A stretch of 64,000 nt of DNA from Methylophilaceae bacterium (GTDB taxonomy: Bacteria > Pseudomonadota > Gammaproteobacteria > Burkholderiales > Methylophilaceae), in assembly GCA_905339275.1 (NCBI GenBank), contig CAJPFK010000004.1:248001-312000 (forward strand), given 5' to 3'. The notes below the pieces were generated by a model. That model had not been told where the DNA came from. It made no database searches and saw only the letters and a program-made list of their open reading frames with translations. Positions 17,019-27,924 of the stretch are shown piece after piece. The position numbers were made by a program, and so were the translations under genes. Position 1 is the first letter of the stretch; each line of letters opens with the position of its first letter.

Positions 17019-18278
17019 ATGTTTACTAAATGGCTTATCCAACGTGGTGTTGGATTATGCATTTTCTCTCTTTTGTTTCTATCGGTTTCGGTGAGATCCG
17101 AAGAAGTGCCGCATCGTGATGTACTGGAAGTCAATCCAGACCTTACTTTACGTGAGGTGCTGAACCGGACTTTTACCCGGAACCCGCAGCAATATCAGCT
17201 GCAGGCGAAAGACAAGGATGTGCTGGCACGACGTGCCCGGTCCGACACGCTCTTTCCCAGGCCGCCGGCGTTAGCCTTGACCCACCAGAACGATGCCCTG
17301 GGTAGCGGCCGCGGGGAACGCGAATGGCAGGCGGATGTGGAAATCCCGCTCTGGCGCTCGGGCCAGCGCGCCGCCCGAACGTCGGTGGCGGAAAATGCAA
17401 GAACCGATCTGGAGGCCAGCAGGGAACGCTTGCTGCTGGAAGCAGCCGGCCAACTGCGAGACGCGGTGTGGGAAGTCAGGATGGTTGAAGGCCAGCTTGC
17501 CCTCGCCGGATTGCGTTATCAAACGGCAGAAGCGTTGCAGCAGGACGTGGAGCGGCGCTTCAATGCCGGGGAACTTGCCAGAACCGATCTCCTGCTGGCC
17601 CGGCAGGAGACGCTGCAAGCCAGGACCGAGGCCATTCGCGCCGAGGCCGAACTCAATCATGCAAGGCATCGATACACGATCCTGACCGGATTGCAGCAAA
17701 TTCCCGCAAAACTGGAAGAAGTGCAATCGCAGATGGAAAGCTATAGCGAGTCTCATGCACTCTGGCGCGAGGCAGAAACCCGGGTGGCGCTGACCGAACG
17801 GGAGAGAAATCTGACCGCGGTGGAAAGCCGGGACAATCTGCAGCTGGTCGTCAATACCCGCAGCCAGCGCGGCGCTTTCGACAATGCCTACAACGATAGC
17901 GTCGGGCTGAGCATCCGCATCCCGCTCACCACGGAAAGCCATGCCGCGCCCCAGCTGGCTGCCGCGGACATGCATGTCGCGCAGGCCATTGCCGATCGCG
18001 AACGCTTGCGCTACCAGTTGGAAAGCGCAATGCACGAGGCGGAACATAACCTGGCCGTGACCAGGGCGGAATTGGAAATCGCGAATACCCACCATGCGAT
18101 CGCCCGGGAAAACCTCCGCTTATCGGACAAGGCTTTTCAACTGGGAGAAATTGACCTGGTCAGCCTGCTGCGTACGAGGGCGCAGGCCTATGAGGCCGAG
18201 CGCGCATTGAGCATTCGGCAGATACAACTGACGTGGGATATTGCCCGTTATAACCAGGCTGTAGGAGTTTTACCATGA
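17019..18278 (+). CDS. TolC/CzcC-family outer-membrane efflux protein
   Basis: 419 residues with signal sequence, then two OEP repeats of long amphipathic helices (LREVLNRTFTRNPQQYQLQ near the N-terminus; GLSIRIPLT strand; ELEIANTHHAIARENLRLSDKAFQLGEIDLVSLLRTRAQAYEAE in the second half). Trimers form the outer-membrane exit duct of a tripartite pump. Stop overlaps the adaptor start by 4 nt. CzcC-like by context with the following genes. Confidence 0.88.
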   Translation: MFTKWLIQRGVGLCIFSLLFLSVSVRSEEVPHRDVLEVNPDLTLREVLNRTFTRNPQQYQLQAKDKDVLARRARSDTLFPRPPALALTHQNDALGSGRGEREWQADVEIPLWRSGQRAARTSVAENARTDLEASRERLLLEAAGQLRDAVWEVRMVEGQLALAGLRYQTAEALQQDVERRFNAGELARTDLLLARQETLQARTEAIRAEAELNHARHRYTILTGLQQIPAKLEEVQSQMESYSESHALWREAETRVALTERERNLTAVESRDNLQLVVNTRSQRGAFDNAYNDSVGLSIRIPLTTESHAAPQLAAADMHVAQAIADRERLRYQLESAMHEAEHNLAVTRAELEIANTHHAIARENLRLSDKAFQLGEIDLVSLLRTRAQAYEAERALSIRQIQLTWDIARYNQAVGVLP

Positions 18279-19387
18279 AAAAGAACAATTGGATCTGGCT
18301 CGCGCTGTTCCTGGCGCAACAGGCTCTGGCAACTGAAGTGCCGGCAACACAGATTGCCATTACGCCGGGCCAGCAGCAGACGCTGGGTATCAGGGTGGCG
18401 GACATCGGCAAGGATGGCAATCTGGCCAGCCAGAAACTGGCGGGCGAGGTGGTGATTCCGGTTTCCCAGGAGCGTGTAATCACTGCGCCGCAATCCGGCC
18501 TGGTTGCGGCATTGCATGCGGCGGCAGGGCAGCAGGTGAAGAAAGGCCAAGCCCTGGCGCAGGTCAGCAGCCCGGACATGGTTGGTTTGCAGAGTGAATA
18601 TCTGCAGGCCTGGACCCAGTATCAACTGGCAACGGACATGCTGGCAAGGGACAATGAGCTTTATCAGGAAGGCATCATTGCCCAGCGGCGTTTCCTGACT
18701 ACGCAGAGCCATCATGCCGAGACTTCGGCAGTATTGTCCCAGCGCAAGCAGGCCCTGTTGCTGGCCGGCATGAGCAGTGCGGGCATCAGCCGTCTGCAAA
18801 AAAGCGGGGCCATGAGCAGCAGCCTGACCTTGACGACACCGATAGACGGCCAGGTACTCGAACAGATGGTGAAGGTGGGTCAACGGGTGGAGGTGGCGAC
18901 GCCTCTTTATCGTGTTGCTGCACTCAGTCCGCTCTGGCTGGAAATTCGGGCGCCTCTTGGCTTACTTGACGCTGTCCGTCCAGGCCTGCAGGTCAGGGTC
19001 TCGAATATCGGCGTTGAAGGCAAACTGGTCAGTATCATCCGCAATGTGAATAAAAATGACCAGACCATACAGTTGCGTGCCGAAGTCGGCAGGGGTGCCG
19101 AGAAGCTTTACCCGGGGCAATACGTGGAAGTCGAGATCGTGCCTGAACAGGGCGCCGAAGGTGTGCAGCAGCAGTTCGTCCTGCCGAAATCCGCCGTTGT
19201 CAGAAGTGGCACCGGTTACTATATTTTTGTGCAGAACAGGCAGGGCTTCGTCGCAACCGCAGTTGAGATCGTCAGTGAGAAATCCGACAAGGTTTCAATC
19301 AGGGCAGACCTGAGCGGCAACGAGAAAGTCGCCGTCGCCGGCACGGCTGCCATCAAGGGCAAGTGGCTGGGCGTGGGAGACGAATGA
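18275..19387 (+). CDS. RND efflux periplasmic adaptor (CzcB/CusB-like)
   Basis: 370 residues: signal peptide, barrel-sandwich/lipoyl halves (ITAPQSGLVAALHAAAGQQVKKGQALAQVSSPD and TPIDGQVLEQMVKVGQRVEVATPLYRVA), helical hairpin between them, and beta-barrel and membrane-proximal domains. It joins the outer-membrane duct to the RND pump. Operon coupling by ATGA overlaps on both sides. No N-terminal Met-rich CusB-type metal motif stands out, so the metal is undetermined. Confidence 0.88.
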   Translation: MKKNNWIWLALFLAQQALATEVPATQIAITPGQQQTLGIRVADIGKDGNLASQKLAGEVVIPVSQERVITAPQSGLVAALHAAAGQQVKKGQALAQVSSPDMVGLQSEYLQAWTQYQLATDMLARDNELYQEGIIAQRRFLTTQSHHAETSAVLSQRKQALLLAGMSSAGISRLQKSGAMSSSLTLTTPIDGQVLEQMVKVGQRVEVATPLYRVAALSPLWLEIRAPLGLLDAVRPGLQVRVSNIGVEGKLVSIIRNVNKNDQTIQLRAEVGRGAEKLYPGQYVEVEIVPEQGAEGVQQQFVLPKSAVVRSGTGYYIFVQNRQGFVATAVEIVSEKSDKVSIRADLSGNEKVAVAGTAAIKGKWLGVGDE

Positions 19388-22300
19388 TGCTGGCCCGTCT
19401 TATACAATTCGCGCTGACCCAGCGTCTGCTGATGCTGGTAATGACGGCCCTGCTGCTGGGTCTGGGCGTCGTTTCCTTTCGGGCATTGCCGATTGATGCC
19501 TTCCCCGACGTTTCCACCACCCAGGTCAAGATCATCATCAAAGCGCCGGGCATGACGCCGGAAGAAGTCGAAAGCCGCATCACCTCGTTGATAGAAGTCG
19601 AAATGCTTGGGCTGCCCAGGCAAACCATGCTGCGTTCCGTCGCCAAGTATGCGATGACCGACATCACGGTAGATTTCGCTGAAGGTACCGACATCTACTG
19701 GGCCAGGCAACAGGTGGCCGAACGCCTGAGCGGCGTCTGGGACAGTCTGCCTGCCGATATTTCAGGCGGCATGGCGCCGATGACGACGCCTCTGGGCGAG
19801 ATGTTCATGTTCACCATAGAAAGCGATCAGCTCAGCCTGCAGGAAAAACGCAGTCTGCTGGACTGGGTGATTCGGCCGCAATTGCGCACGGTGCCGGGTG
19901 TGGCAGATGTGAACGCACTCGGTGGCCTGGTACGCACCTTCGAGGTGATTCCGGATAATGCCCGCATGTATGCAAGGTCTGTCACCTTGCAGGATTTGCA
20001 GACCGCCCTGACCCGGAACAACAGCAATGATGGCGCCGGACGTCTGGATGATGGCGAGGAGGCGCTGCTGGTGCGGTCCGAGGGCAGATTCATGACGCTG
20101 GACGATGTCGGCAACACGGTCATTCGCAGCAATCAGGGTGTGCCGCTGCGCATCAGGGATGTTGCCGAAGTGCGTATAGGCGAGCTGACCCGTTATGGTG
20201 CCGTGACCAGTAATGGCAGGAGCGAGGCGGTGGAAGGCCTGGTGTTGGGTTTGCGCGGTGCCAACGCCCAACTGCTGGTGCGCGGCGTCAAGGCCAAATT
20301 GGCTGAAATCGCGCCTGCATTGCCTGCCGGTGTCTCGGTTAATGTGTTCTATGACCGCGGCAGCCTGGTCGAGCGCGCGATCAATACCGTTTCCAAGGCG
20401 CTGATCGAGGCGATTGTGCTGGTGCTGATATTGCTGGTGATGTTTCTCGGTAATCTGCGCGCTGCGCTTACCGTGGCGCTGGTGTTGCCGATGGCAGCGC
20501 TGATTACCTTTATTCTGATGCGGCAGTTCGGCATATCCGCCAACCTCATGAGCCTGGGTGGCCTGGCGATTGCCATCGGTATGCTGGTCGATGCTGCGGT
20601 GGTGGTGGTCGAGAACATCGTTTCCCATCTGGCCGACAGCAAACGTGTCGAGAACCTGCCGCGCCTGCACCTGATCTACCGCGCCGTGCGTGAAGTCAGC
20701 GTGCCCATGGCCTCCGGCATCATGATCATCATCATCGTCTTCCTGCCGCTTTTGACCCTGCAGGGGTTGGAAGGCAAGCTGTTCTCGCCGGTGGCGCTGA
20801 CCATCGTCTTCGCGCTGGGTGGTTCCCTGCTGCTGTCATTGACGGTGATTCCGGTGCTGGCATCGTTCCTGCTGAATAAGGTTGCGCACGAGGAGCCGTG
20901 GCTGGTGCGCAAGGCGCAGGCGGCTTATCTGCCCGCGCTGCACTGGGCGCTGGCGCACAGCCGCATCGTCATCGGCTGCGCACTGGCGGCGCTGGCGCTG
21001 ACGGTTCTGGTCTATCTGCAGATCGGCAAGACCTTCATGCCGACCATGGACGAAGGCGACATCATCATCGGCGTCGAGAAGCTGCCCTCGGTCAACCTGC
21101 AGCAGAGCGTCAAGACCGACCTCATGATCCAGCGCGCGATCATGGAAAAGGTACCGGAGGTACAGGGCATCTATTCTCGCGTCGGCTCGGATGAACTGGG
21201 GCTGGATCCGATGGGGCTCAACCAGACCGACAATTTTCTTGTACTGAAGCCGCAATCCGAGTGGCGCGTGCAGACCAAGGAAGGCCTGATCGACCATCTG
21301 CGCGAAGTGATGGAACAACTGCCGGGCATCGCTTTCAGCTTCACGCAGCCGATCGACATGCGCGTCAACGAGATGATCCTCGGCGTGCGCGGCGATCTTG
21401 CCATCAAGCTGTTCGGGCCAGACCTCGATGTGCTGGCGGCAAAGGCGGAACAGATGGTGACGGTGCTGCAGGGCATCGAAGGCAGCGAGGACGTCTACAC
21501 GCCTCAGAACAGCGGCATCCAGTACCTGCAGGTGGAGATCGACCGCATGGCGGCCGGCCGCCTCGGTTTCAGCATCGCGGAGGTCGAGGCGATATTGCGC
21601 ATGCAACTGGAGGGCCGGGTGCTGGACGTGGTGCAGGAGGGCCAGCGCCGTACGCCCTTGATGATACGAGGTGACCAGGCCTTGCGCACATCGCCGGCGG
21701 AGTTTGCCAATCTGCTGCTGACGCTGCCGGACGGCAGCAATGTGCCCTTGTCGACGGTGGCGAGGCTGCAGCGCGTGGAGGGGCCGGTCAAGGTCGATCG
21801 GCAGCGCGGCGCGCGCATGGTGGTGGTGACCGCCAACGTGCGCGACCGCGATTTGGTCGGTTATGTGGAAGAAGCGAAAGCCAAAATAGCCAGCGAGGTG
21901 CAACTTCCTGCAGGCTATGCCATCGAGTGGGGCGGCCAGTTCGAGAACCAGCAGCGTGCTGCCGCTCGGCTCACGATGGTGGTGCCGGTGGCGCTTGGCC
22001 TCATCTTCCTGCTCTTGTTCGCCACTTTCGGCTCGGCCGGCCAGTCGGTGCTGATCCTGTCCAACATCCCGTTTGCCATGATCGGCGGCGTGTTTGCCCT
22101 CTGGCTGTCGGGCGAATATCTGTCGGTACCTGCCTCGGTCGGTTTCATCGCGCTGCTGGGCATCGCCGTTCTGAACGGCGTGGTCATGGTGACCTATTTC
22201 AACCAATTGGCAGCTGGCGGCATGGCAATGGCAGACGTAGTCATTGAAGGTGCAAAGAGACGGCTGCGGCCGGTGCTGATGACCGCCTGCATCGCCGCCT

Positions 22301-22449
22301 TTGGTCTGGTGCCGCTGGTGTTCGCCACCGGGCCCGGTTCGGAGATCCAGCGGCCGTTGGCCATTGTCGTCATCGGCGGTCTGGTGACCTCGACGTTGCT
22401 GACGCTGATCCTGCTGCCCATCCTTTATCGTCGTTTCGGGAGGTCATGA
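19384..22449 (+). CDS. heavy-metal RND efflux pump (CzcA/CusA family)
   Basis: 1021 residues from ATG 19384 (overlapping the adaptor stop). Twelve membrane helices and two periplasmic loops; typical HME opening (FALTQRLLMLVMTALLLGLGVVSFRALPIDAFPDVS) and TM4 proton-relay motif AIGMLVDAAVVVVEN with the essential Asp and Glu. The TM4 form VDAAVVVVEN is closer to monovalent (CusA/SilA-like, VDAAIVMIEN) than divalent CzcA (VDGAVVIVEN) as I remember them, so Cu/Ag export is possible, but metal assignment is inference. Confidence 0.9.
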   Translation: MMLARLIQFALTQRLLMLVMTALLLGLGVVSFRALPIDAFPDVSTTQVKIIIKAPGMTPEEVESRITSLIEVEMLGLPRQTMLRSVAKYAMTDITVDFAEGTDIYWARQQVAERLSGVWDSLPADISGGMAPMTTPLGEMFMFTIESDQLSLQEKRSLLDWVIRPQLRTVPGVADVNALGGLVRTFEVIPDNARMYARSVTLQDLQTALTRNNSNDGAGRLDDGEEALLVRSEGRFMTLDDVGNTVIRSNQGVPLRIRDVAEVRIGELTRYGAVTSNGRSEAVEGLVLGLRGANAQLLVRGVKAKLAEIAPALPAGVSVNVFYDRGSLVERAINTVSKALIEAIVLVLILLVMFLGNLRAALTVALVLPMAALITFILMRQFGISANLMSLGGLAIAIGMLVDAAVVVVENIVSHLADSKRVENLPRLHLIYRAVREVSVPMASGIMIIIIVFLPLLTLQGLEGKLFSPVALTIVFALGGSLLLSLTVIPVLASFLLNKVAHEEPWLVRKAQAAYLPALHWALAHSRIVIGCALAALALTVLVYLQIGKTFMPTMDEGDIIIGVEKLPSVNLQQSVKTDLMIQRAIMEKVPEVQGIYSRVGSDELGLDPMGLNQTDNFLVLKPQSEWRVQTKEGLIDHLREVMEQLPGIAFSFTQPIDMRVNEMILGVRGDLAIKLFGPDLDVLAAKAEQMVTVLQGIEGSEDVYTPQNSGIQYLQVEIDRMAAGRLGFSIAEVEAILRMQLEGRVLDVVQEGQRRTPLMIRGDQALRTSPAEFANLLLTLPDGSNVPLSTVARLQRVEGPVKVDRQRGARMVVVTANVRDRDLVGYVEEAKAKIASEVQLPAGYAIEWGGQFENQQRAAARLTMVVPVALGLIFLLLFATFGSAGQSVLILSNIPFAMIGGVFALWLSGEYLSVPASVGFIALLGIAVLNGVVMVTYFNQLAAGGMAMADVVIEGAKRRLRPVLMTACIAAFGLVPLVFATGPGSEIQRPLAIVVIGGLVTSTLLTLILLPILYRRFGRS

Positions 22450-22450
22450 C

Positions 22451-22768
22451 ATGGAATCCGCACTGTTGACATTGAACGTGCCGCCGGCACTGGAAGAGGC
22501 GCTGGTCGACTGGCTGCTGGAGCAGCCTCATGTGCAGGGCTTCACCAGCATGCAGGTTTACGGCCACGGCTCCGGCGCCTCGGCCATGAGCGTCGGCGAG
22601 CAGGTACTGGGTCGGCAGAAACGTACCCAGTTCATGTTGCACGGCGAAGTCTCCGGACTGGAAAGGCTTTTGCAGGACCTGCGGCAGGAATACCCAAGGG
22701 CCGGGTTGCATTACTTTCTTTCGCCTGTCATCAGCGCCGGACCGATAGCAGGAGAGTCTCCTGAGTAA
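22451..22768 (+). CDS. DUF3240 family protein
   Basis: 105-residue soluble protein with ferredoxin-like alternation resembling P-II-type small proteins (ALLTLNVPPALEEALVDWLLEQ...GFTSMQVYGHG...SGLERLLQDLRQEYPRAGLHYFLSPV). DUF3240 genes are found at the end of CzcCBA-type operons; this one starts 1 nt after the pump stop, which fits. Probably a regulatory or metal-sensing accessory; function not established. Confidence 0.8.
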   Translation: MESALLTLNVPPALEEALVDWLLEQPHVQGFTSMQVYGHGSGASAMSVGEQVLGRQKRTQFMLHGEVSGLERLLQDLRQEYPRAGLHYFLSPVISAGPIAGESPE

Positions 22769-22791
22769 TGACATACCTCTAAAAACAGTTA

Positions 22792-22917
22792 GCCACAGAG
22801 GAACAGAGGGCACAGAGTCAAAGCAAATGCACACCGCGCTATCGCGGCAGACGATGACTGGCACCATGCATACATTCAGTGACTGGTTTTCTCTGTGAAC
22901 TCTGTGTCCTCTGTGGC
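22792..22917. repeat. imperfect long inverted repeat with CCACAGAGG-type arms
   Basis: Arms 22792-22817 and 22891-22917 are near-perfect reverse complements (GCCACAGAGGA..., internal CACAGAG repeats) around a loop of about 73 nt. The same CACAGAG-rich word occurs as an intergenic repeat in many environmental bacteria (from memory). It lies between the efflux operon and the thiC leader and may end the efflux transcript. Confidence 0.7.
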
Positions 22918-23029
22918 AAGATTGGTTTTCCTAAGCTGAATCGCTAAACCCATGACTTTTGAAGGGTTTCTGTGGCCACCGATATGCAGCTTTTGCTTGC
23001 ATTTCAGCCCACTTTCGCGTAACTTCGGC

Positions 23030-23115
23030 CCATTGCTGGGGGTCTGCAAAACGCCGGTTTTGCAGTGAGAAACACCCTTTGAACCTGATGCGGGTAATGC
23101 CGCCGTAGGGAAGCA
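23030..23115 (+). promoter_or_regulatory. TPP (thi-box) riboswitch
   Basis: The conserved TPP aptamer core is plain: GGGGGTC near 23038, TGAGAAACACCCTTTGAACC at 23066-23085, then TGATGCGGGTAATGCCGCCG and TAGGGAAGC. A short P1 is possible between 23034-23037 (TGCT) and 23112-23115 (AGCA). It precedes thiC, whose product makes the pyrimidine half of thiamin; binding of TPP should lower thiC expression. Confidence 0.95.
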
Positions 23116-23169
23116 GTTTTACCGCTTCCCTACCAATTATTGAATAGTGGAAGCAGTTCTACCGCTTCC
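23105..23169 (+). promoter_or_regulatory. two related hairpins overlapping and following the TPP aptamer (candidate expression platform)
   Basis: Hairpin 1: GTAGGGAAGC (23105-23114) pairs perfectly with GCTTCCCTAC (23124-23133). Its 5' arm is the 3' end of the aptamer, including the P1 strand, so aptamer and hairpin exclude each other. Hairpin 2: GGAAGC (23149-23154) with GCTTCC (23164-23169) is a partial copy of the first. A further TAGGGAATG occurs at 23186. Neither hairpin has a T-run. Confidence 0.6.
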
Positions 23170-23188
23170 CTATTACCAAAACTTGTAG

Positions 23189-25123
<1,935 letters not shown>

Positions 25124-25143
25124 TGCAGAACCGGATGCAATGA

Positions 25144-25170
25144 AAACAGCCAGCTTCATGCTGGCTGTTT
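25144..25170 (+). terminator. intrinsic terminator of thiC
   Basis: AAACAGCCAGC (25144-25154), loop TTCAT, GCTGGCTGTTT (25160-25170): an 11-bp stem whose T-tract is the 3' end of the stem. It lies 21 nt after the thiC stop. Confidence 0.8.
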
Positions 25171-25272
25171 CAATTCGAGCCTTGAATGAACAAGCCATTT
25201 TGTCACTGGCTAATATGTACTAATGACGGCTATCCATAGTTTGTTAGAATGGTGTCTTATTGAAAGCTGACC

Positions 25273-26433
25273 TTGACCACACTCAAACTCCCATCCTCAA
25301 AAGTCAAAGCCGGGAATTCGGCGCACAAGCCGGTTCGGCGTCCTGATTCTGCCAGGCGGGTGCGCACAAGTGCGCCGGTAACGGCAGAAAAACCGCAACA
25401 TCCTGCAGCGCAGCCTGTACAAACACCGGCAGCGGCCAAACCCGAACGCCAGCGTAACCATCGTCATGACGGCAGGCCGCGTCAGTCCGAGAGCCCTGAC
25501 AGCCGGGTTCCTGCGGAGCGTCCAGTGCAGCGTGGCGAGTTCAAACGCGATGAATACAAGCGCAATCCGCCGAAAGCGCTGGTGCAGGGTCGCGACACGC
25601 CGCGCCGTGGCGGCAAGGCGCGCGACGGTTTCGAACAGGGCGATTTCAACCGGGATCGTGCGACCAATCCGATGTTTGCACCCGGGCCGGTCGCTTCCAA
25701 CCCCGATTTTCCGCGCCTGTCAAAACGCATGGCGGAACTCGGGCTGTGCTCGCGCCGCGAGGCCGATGAATGGATCGTCAACGGCTGGGTCAAGGTCGAC
25801 GGCAAGGTGGTCGATGTGCTGGGTACACGCGTTGCGCCGGATGCCGGAATCGAGATCAGCAAGGCGGCGGAAAAACATCAGTCGGAAATCGTCACGATCC
25901 TGCTGCACAAACCGGTGGGTTACGTTTCAGGCCAGGCCGAGGACGGTTACGAGCCTGCCGTGGTGCTGGTGCATCCCGATAATCAATGGGAAGACGACCC
26001 GGTCAGAAAGACTTTCCAGCGCGGATTCCTCAAGGGGCTGGCGCCGGCCGGCCGGCTGGACATTGATTCGACCGGCCTGTTGGTGCTGACGCAGGATGGC
26101 CGTGTTGCCAGGCAACTGATAGGCGAGGATTCGACCATCGAGAAGGAGTATCTGGTCCGGGTCGAGGGTGAGCTGTCCGCGGAAGGACTGAAAAAACTCA
26201 ATTTCGGCCTGGCGCTGGATGGTGTGGCGCTCAAGCCTGCCAAGGTTTCCTGGCAGAACGAGGACCAGTTGCGGTTTGTCCTGCGCGAGGGCAAAAAGCG
26301 CCAGATCCGCCGCATGTGCGAACTGGTGGGACTGCATGTCGTGGGGCTCAAGCGCGTGCGTATCGGCAGCGTGACGCTGGGTAAATTGCCGGTGGGGCAA
26401 TGGCGTTATCTCAAGCCGGGCGAACGTTTCTGA
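25273..26433 (+). CDS. RsuA/RluB/RluF-family pseudouridine synthase with basic N-terminal extension
   Basis: 386 residues from TTG 25273; no other in-frame start occurs before the catalytic part, so the N-terminus is uncertain. Residues about 150-210 are an S4 RNA-binding domain ([21 protein letters not shown]); the catalytic domain has [17 protein letters not shown] with the nucleophilic Asp, KEYLVRVEG and [22 protein letters not shown]. Nearest to RluF/RluB by motif. The first about 145 residues are Pro/Arg/Gln-rich and low-complexity, as in several betaproteobacterial members. Confidence 0.88.
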   Translation: MTTLKLPSSKVKAGNSAHKPVRRPDSARRVRTSAPVTAEKPQHPAAQPVQTPAAAKPERQRNHRHDGRPRQSESPDSRVPAERPVQRGEFKRDEYKRNPPKALVQGRDTPRRGGKARDGFEQGDFNRDRATNPMFAPGPVASNPDFPRLSKRMAELGLCSRREADEWIVNGWVKVDGKVVDVLGTRVAPDAGIEISKAAEKHQSEIVTILLHKPVGYVSGQAEDGYEPAVVLVHPDNQWEDDPVRKTFQRGFLKGLAPAGRLDIDSTGLLVLTQDGRVARQLIGEDSTIEKEYLVRVEGELSAEGLKKLNFGLALDGVALKPAKVSWQNEDQLRFVLREGKKRQIRRMCELVGLHVVGLKRVRIGSVTLGKLPVGQWRYLKPGERF

Positions 26434-26475
26434 ACTTGCCTGTTTTCAGTGAATGACCAGAAAGAACTGTAATTA

Positions 26476-27282
26476 ATGGAATTGATACTGTTATTAAAAG
26501 CCTTCGTCCTTGGAGTAGTGGAGGGCGCAACCGAATTCCTGCCGGTGAGCAGTACCGGCCACCTGATTATCGTGGGTGATTTTCTGAATTTTAACGATGA
26601 AAAAAGCAAGGTATTCAAGATTTTTATCCAGCTTGGCGCAATTTTAGCGATATGCTGGGAATATCGCGCGCGCTTGCAGCACGTTTCCGGCCAACTGTTT
26701 CATGACAAGGCGGCGCAGCGGTTTATTTTCAATCTGGGCGTGGCTTTCATGCCTGCTGCGCTGCTTGGCCTGGTCTTCCACAGCCAGATTAAGGCTTATC
26801 TTTTTTCGCCGTTCACTGTCGCCATTGCATTGATTGCCGGCGGTTTTGTCATCCTGATCGTGGAGAAATTTGCACCGGCGCCGACTACCGAAACGGTGGA
26901 TGATATGAGCATCAGGCAGGCGCTGAAAGTGGGTTGTGCCCAGGCGCTGGCGCTGATCCCGGGCGTATCGCGCTCTGGCGCTACCATACTGGGCGGCATG
27001 ATATTCGGCCTGTCACGCAAGGCGGCAACCGAGTTTTCATTCTTTGTGGCGATTCCCATCATGTTTGCCGCTACCGGCTATGATTTAATCAAAAACAGGA
27101 ATTTACTGGCCTGGGACGATGTCTCCGTATTTGCAGTCGGATTCATTACAGCCTTTTTCGCTGCGTTATTGGCGGTAAAAACCTTTGTGCGTTATGTGGC
27201 GCACCATGATTTCCGTCTTTTTGCTTATTACCGTATCGTGTTTGGTTGCATTGTACTGGCTTATTTCTGGAACGCAGCATGA
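26476..27282 (+). CDS. uppP: undecaprenyl-diphosphatase
   Basis: 268-residue inner-membrane enzyme (BacA/UppP) that returns undecaprenyl pyrophosphate to the monophosphate for peptidoglycan and O-antigen synthesis. Signatures: [21 protein letters not shown] (with the catalytic Glu/Ser-rich loop) and [29 protein letters not shown]. Stop overlaps the next gene by 4 nt. Confidence 0.96.
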   Translation: MELILLLKAFVLGVVEGATEFLPVSSTGHLIIVGDFLNFNDEKSKVFKIFIQLGAILAICWEYRARLQHVSGQLFHDKAAQRFIFNLGVAFMPAALLGLVFHSQIKAYLFSPFTVAIALIAGGFVILIVEKFAPAPTTETVDDMSIRQALKVGCAQALALIPGVSRSGATILGGMIFGLSRKAATEFSFFVAIPIMFAATGYDLIKNRNLLAWDDVSVFAVGFITAFFAALLAVKTFVRYVAHHDFRLFAYYRIVFGCIVLAYFWNAA

Positions 27283-27911
27283 ATGATTACGAACGTTTGG
27301 TTGCTACTTTGTCGCGCTTCGAGCAGGAAGCCAAAGCCAGGCCGCTGACCTTGGGCGAGGCGCTGGACAGCCTGGATGGCACGGCGTATGCATTGATCGC
27401 GCTGATTCTGGTGATTCCATTCGTGCAGCCGTTGCCATTGGGGCCCATCACGGTGCTCGGCGGCATTACGTTTGCTGTACTGGGTTGGCAAATGTGGCGC
27501 GGGCATGCTTCCCCCGTCCTGCCTGCCAAGATACGCAATGTGGAGATGAGCGAGAACTCATGGCGCGTGCTCGGTAATGCCTGCCTGAAGATTGTGAATT
27601 TTTGTCATAAATTCACCAGGCCGCGTATGTTCGCTCTGGTGGAAGGGCAACAAGGCCAGAAAATCGGGGGCATTATTTTGATGGTGTCCGGCGCGCTGAT
27701 GGCGATTCCGTTCGGTGTCTTGCCATTGAACAATTCCCTCCCCGGCCTGGCAATTCTGTTCTTCTGTTTTGGCGATATGGAAAGCGACGGCCTGATGACA
27801 GTGATTGCATTCGGCTGGATCATCATTACCATTCTGTATTTCTCCGCATTCTTTATCGGGTTGTATTTTCTCGGAAATGAAGTCTTCGAATATCTGAAAT
27901 TTGGCATTTGA
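27279..27911 (+). CDS. ExoD-family membrane protein
   Basis: 210 residues from ATG 27279 (ATGA overlap with uppP). ExoD-like pattern: [48 protein letters not shown] followed by [43 protein letters not shown]. Family named for Sinorhizobium exopolysaccharide synthesis; biochemical role unknown. Coupling to uppP points to undecaprenyl-lipid or polysaccharide physiology. Confidence 0.85.
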   Translation: MNDYERLVATLSRFEQEAKARPLTLGEALDSLDGTAYALIALILVIPFVQPLPLGPITVLGGITFAVLGWQMWRGHASPVLPAKIRNVEMSENSWRVLGNACLKIVNFCHKFTRPRMFALVEGQQGQKIGGIILMVSGALMAIPFGVLPLNNSLPGLAILFFCFGDMESDGLMTVIAFGWIIITILYFSAFFIGLYFLGNEVFEYLKFGI

Positions 27912-27924
27912 ATCGGAAAATATC

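Noticed and set aside
20836-22206. 456-codon antisense frame inside the RND pump gene
   Set aside because: His/Arg-rich shadow of a high-GC gene; the sense frame has full pump motifs. Same reasoning for long antisense frames in 14392-15942 and 23564-24721.
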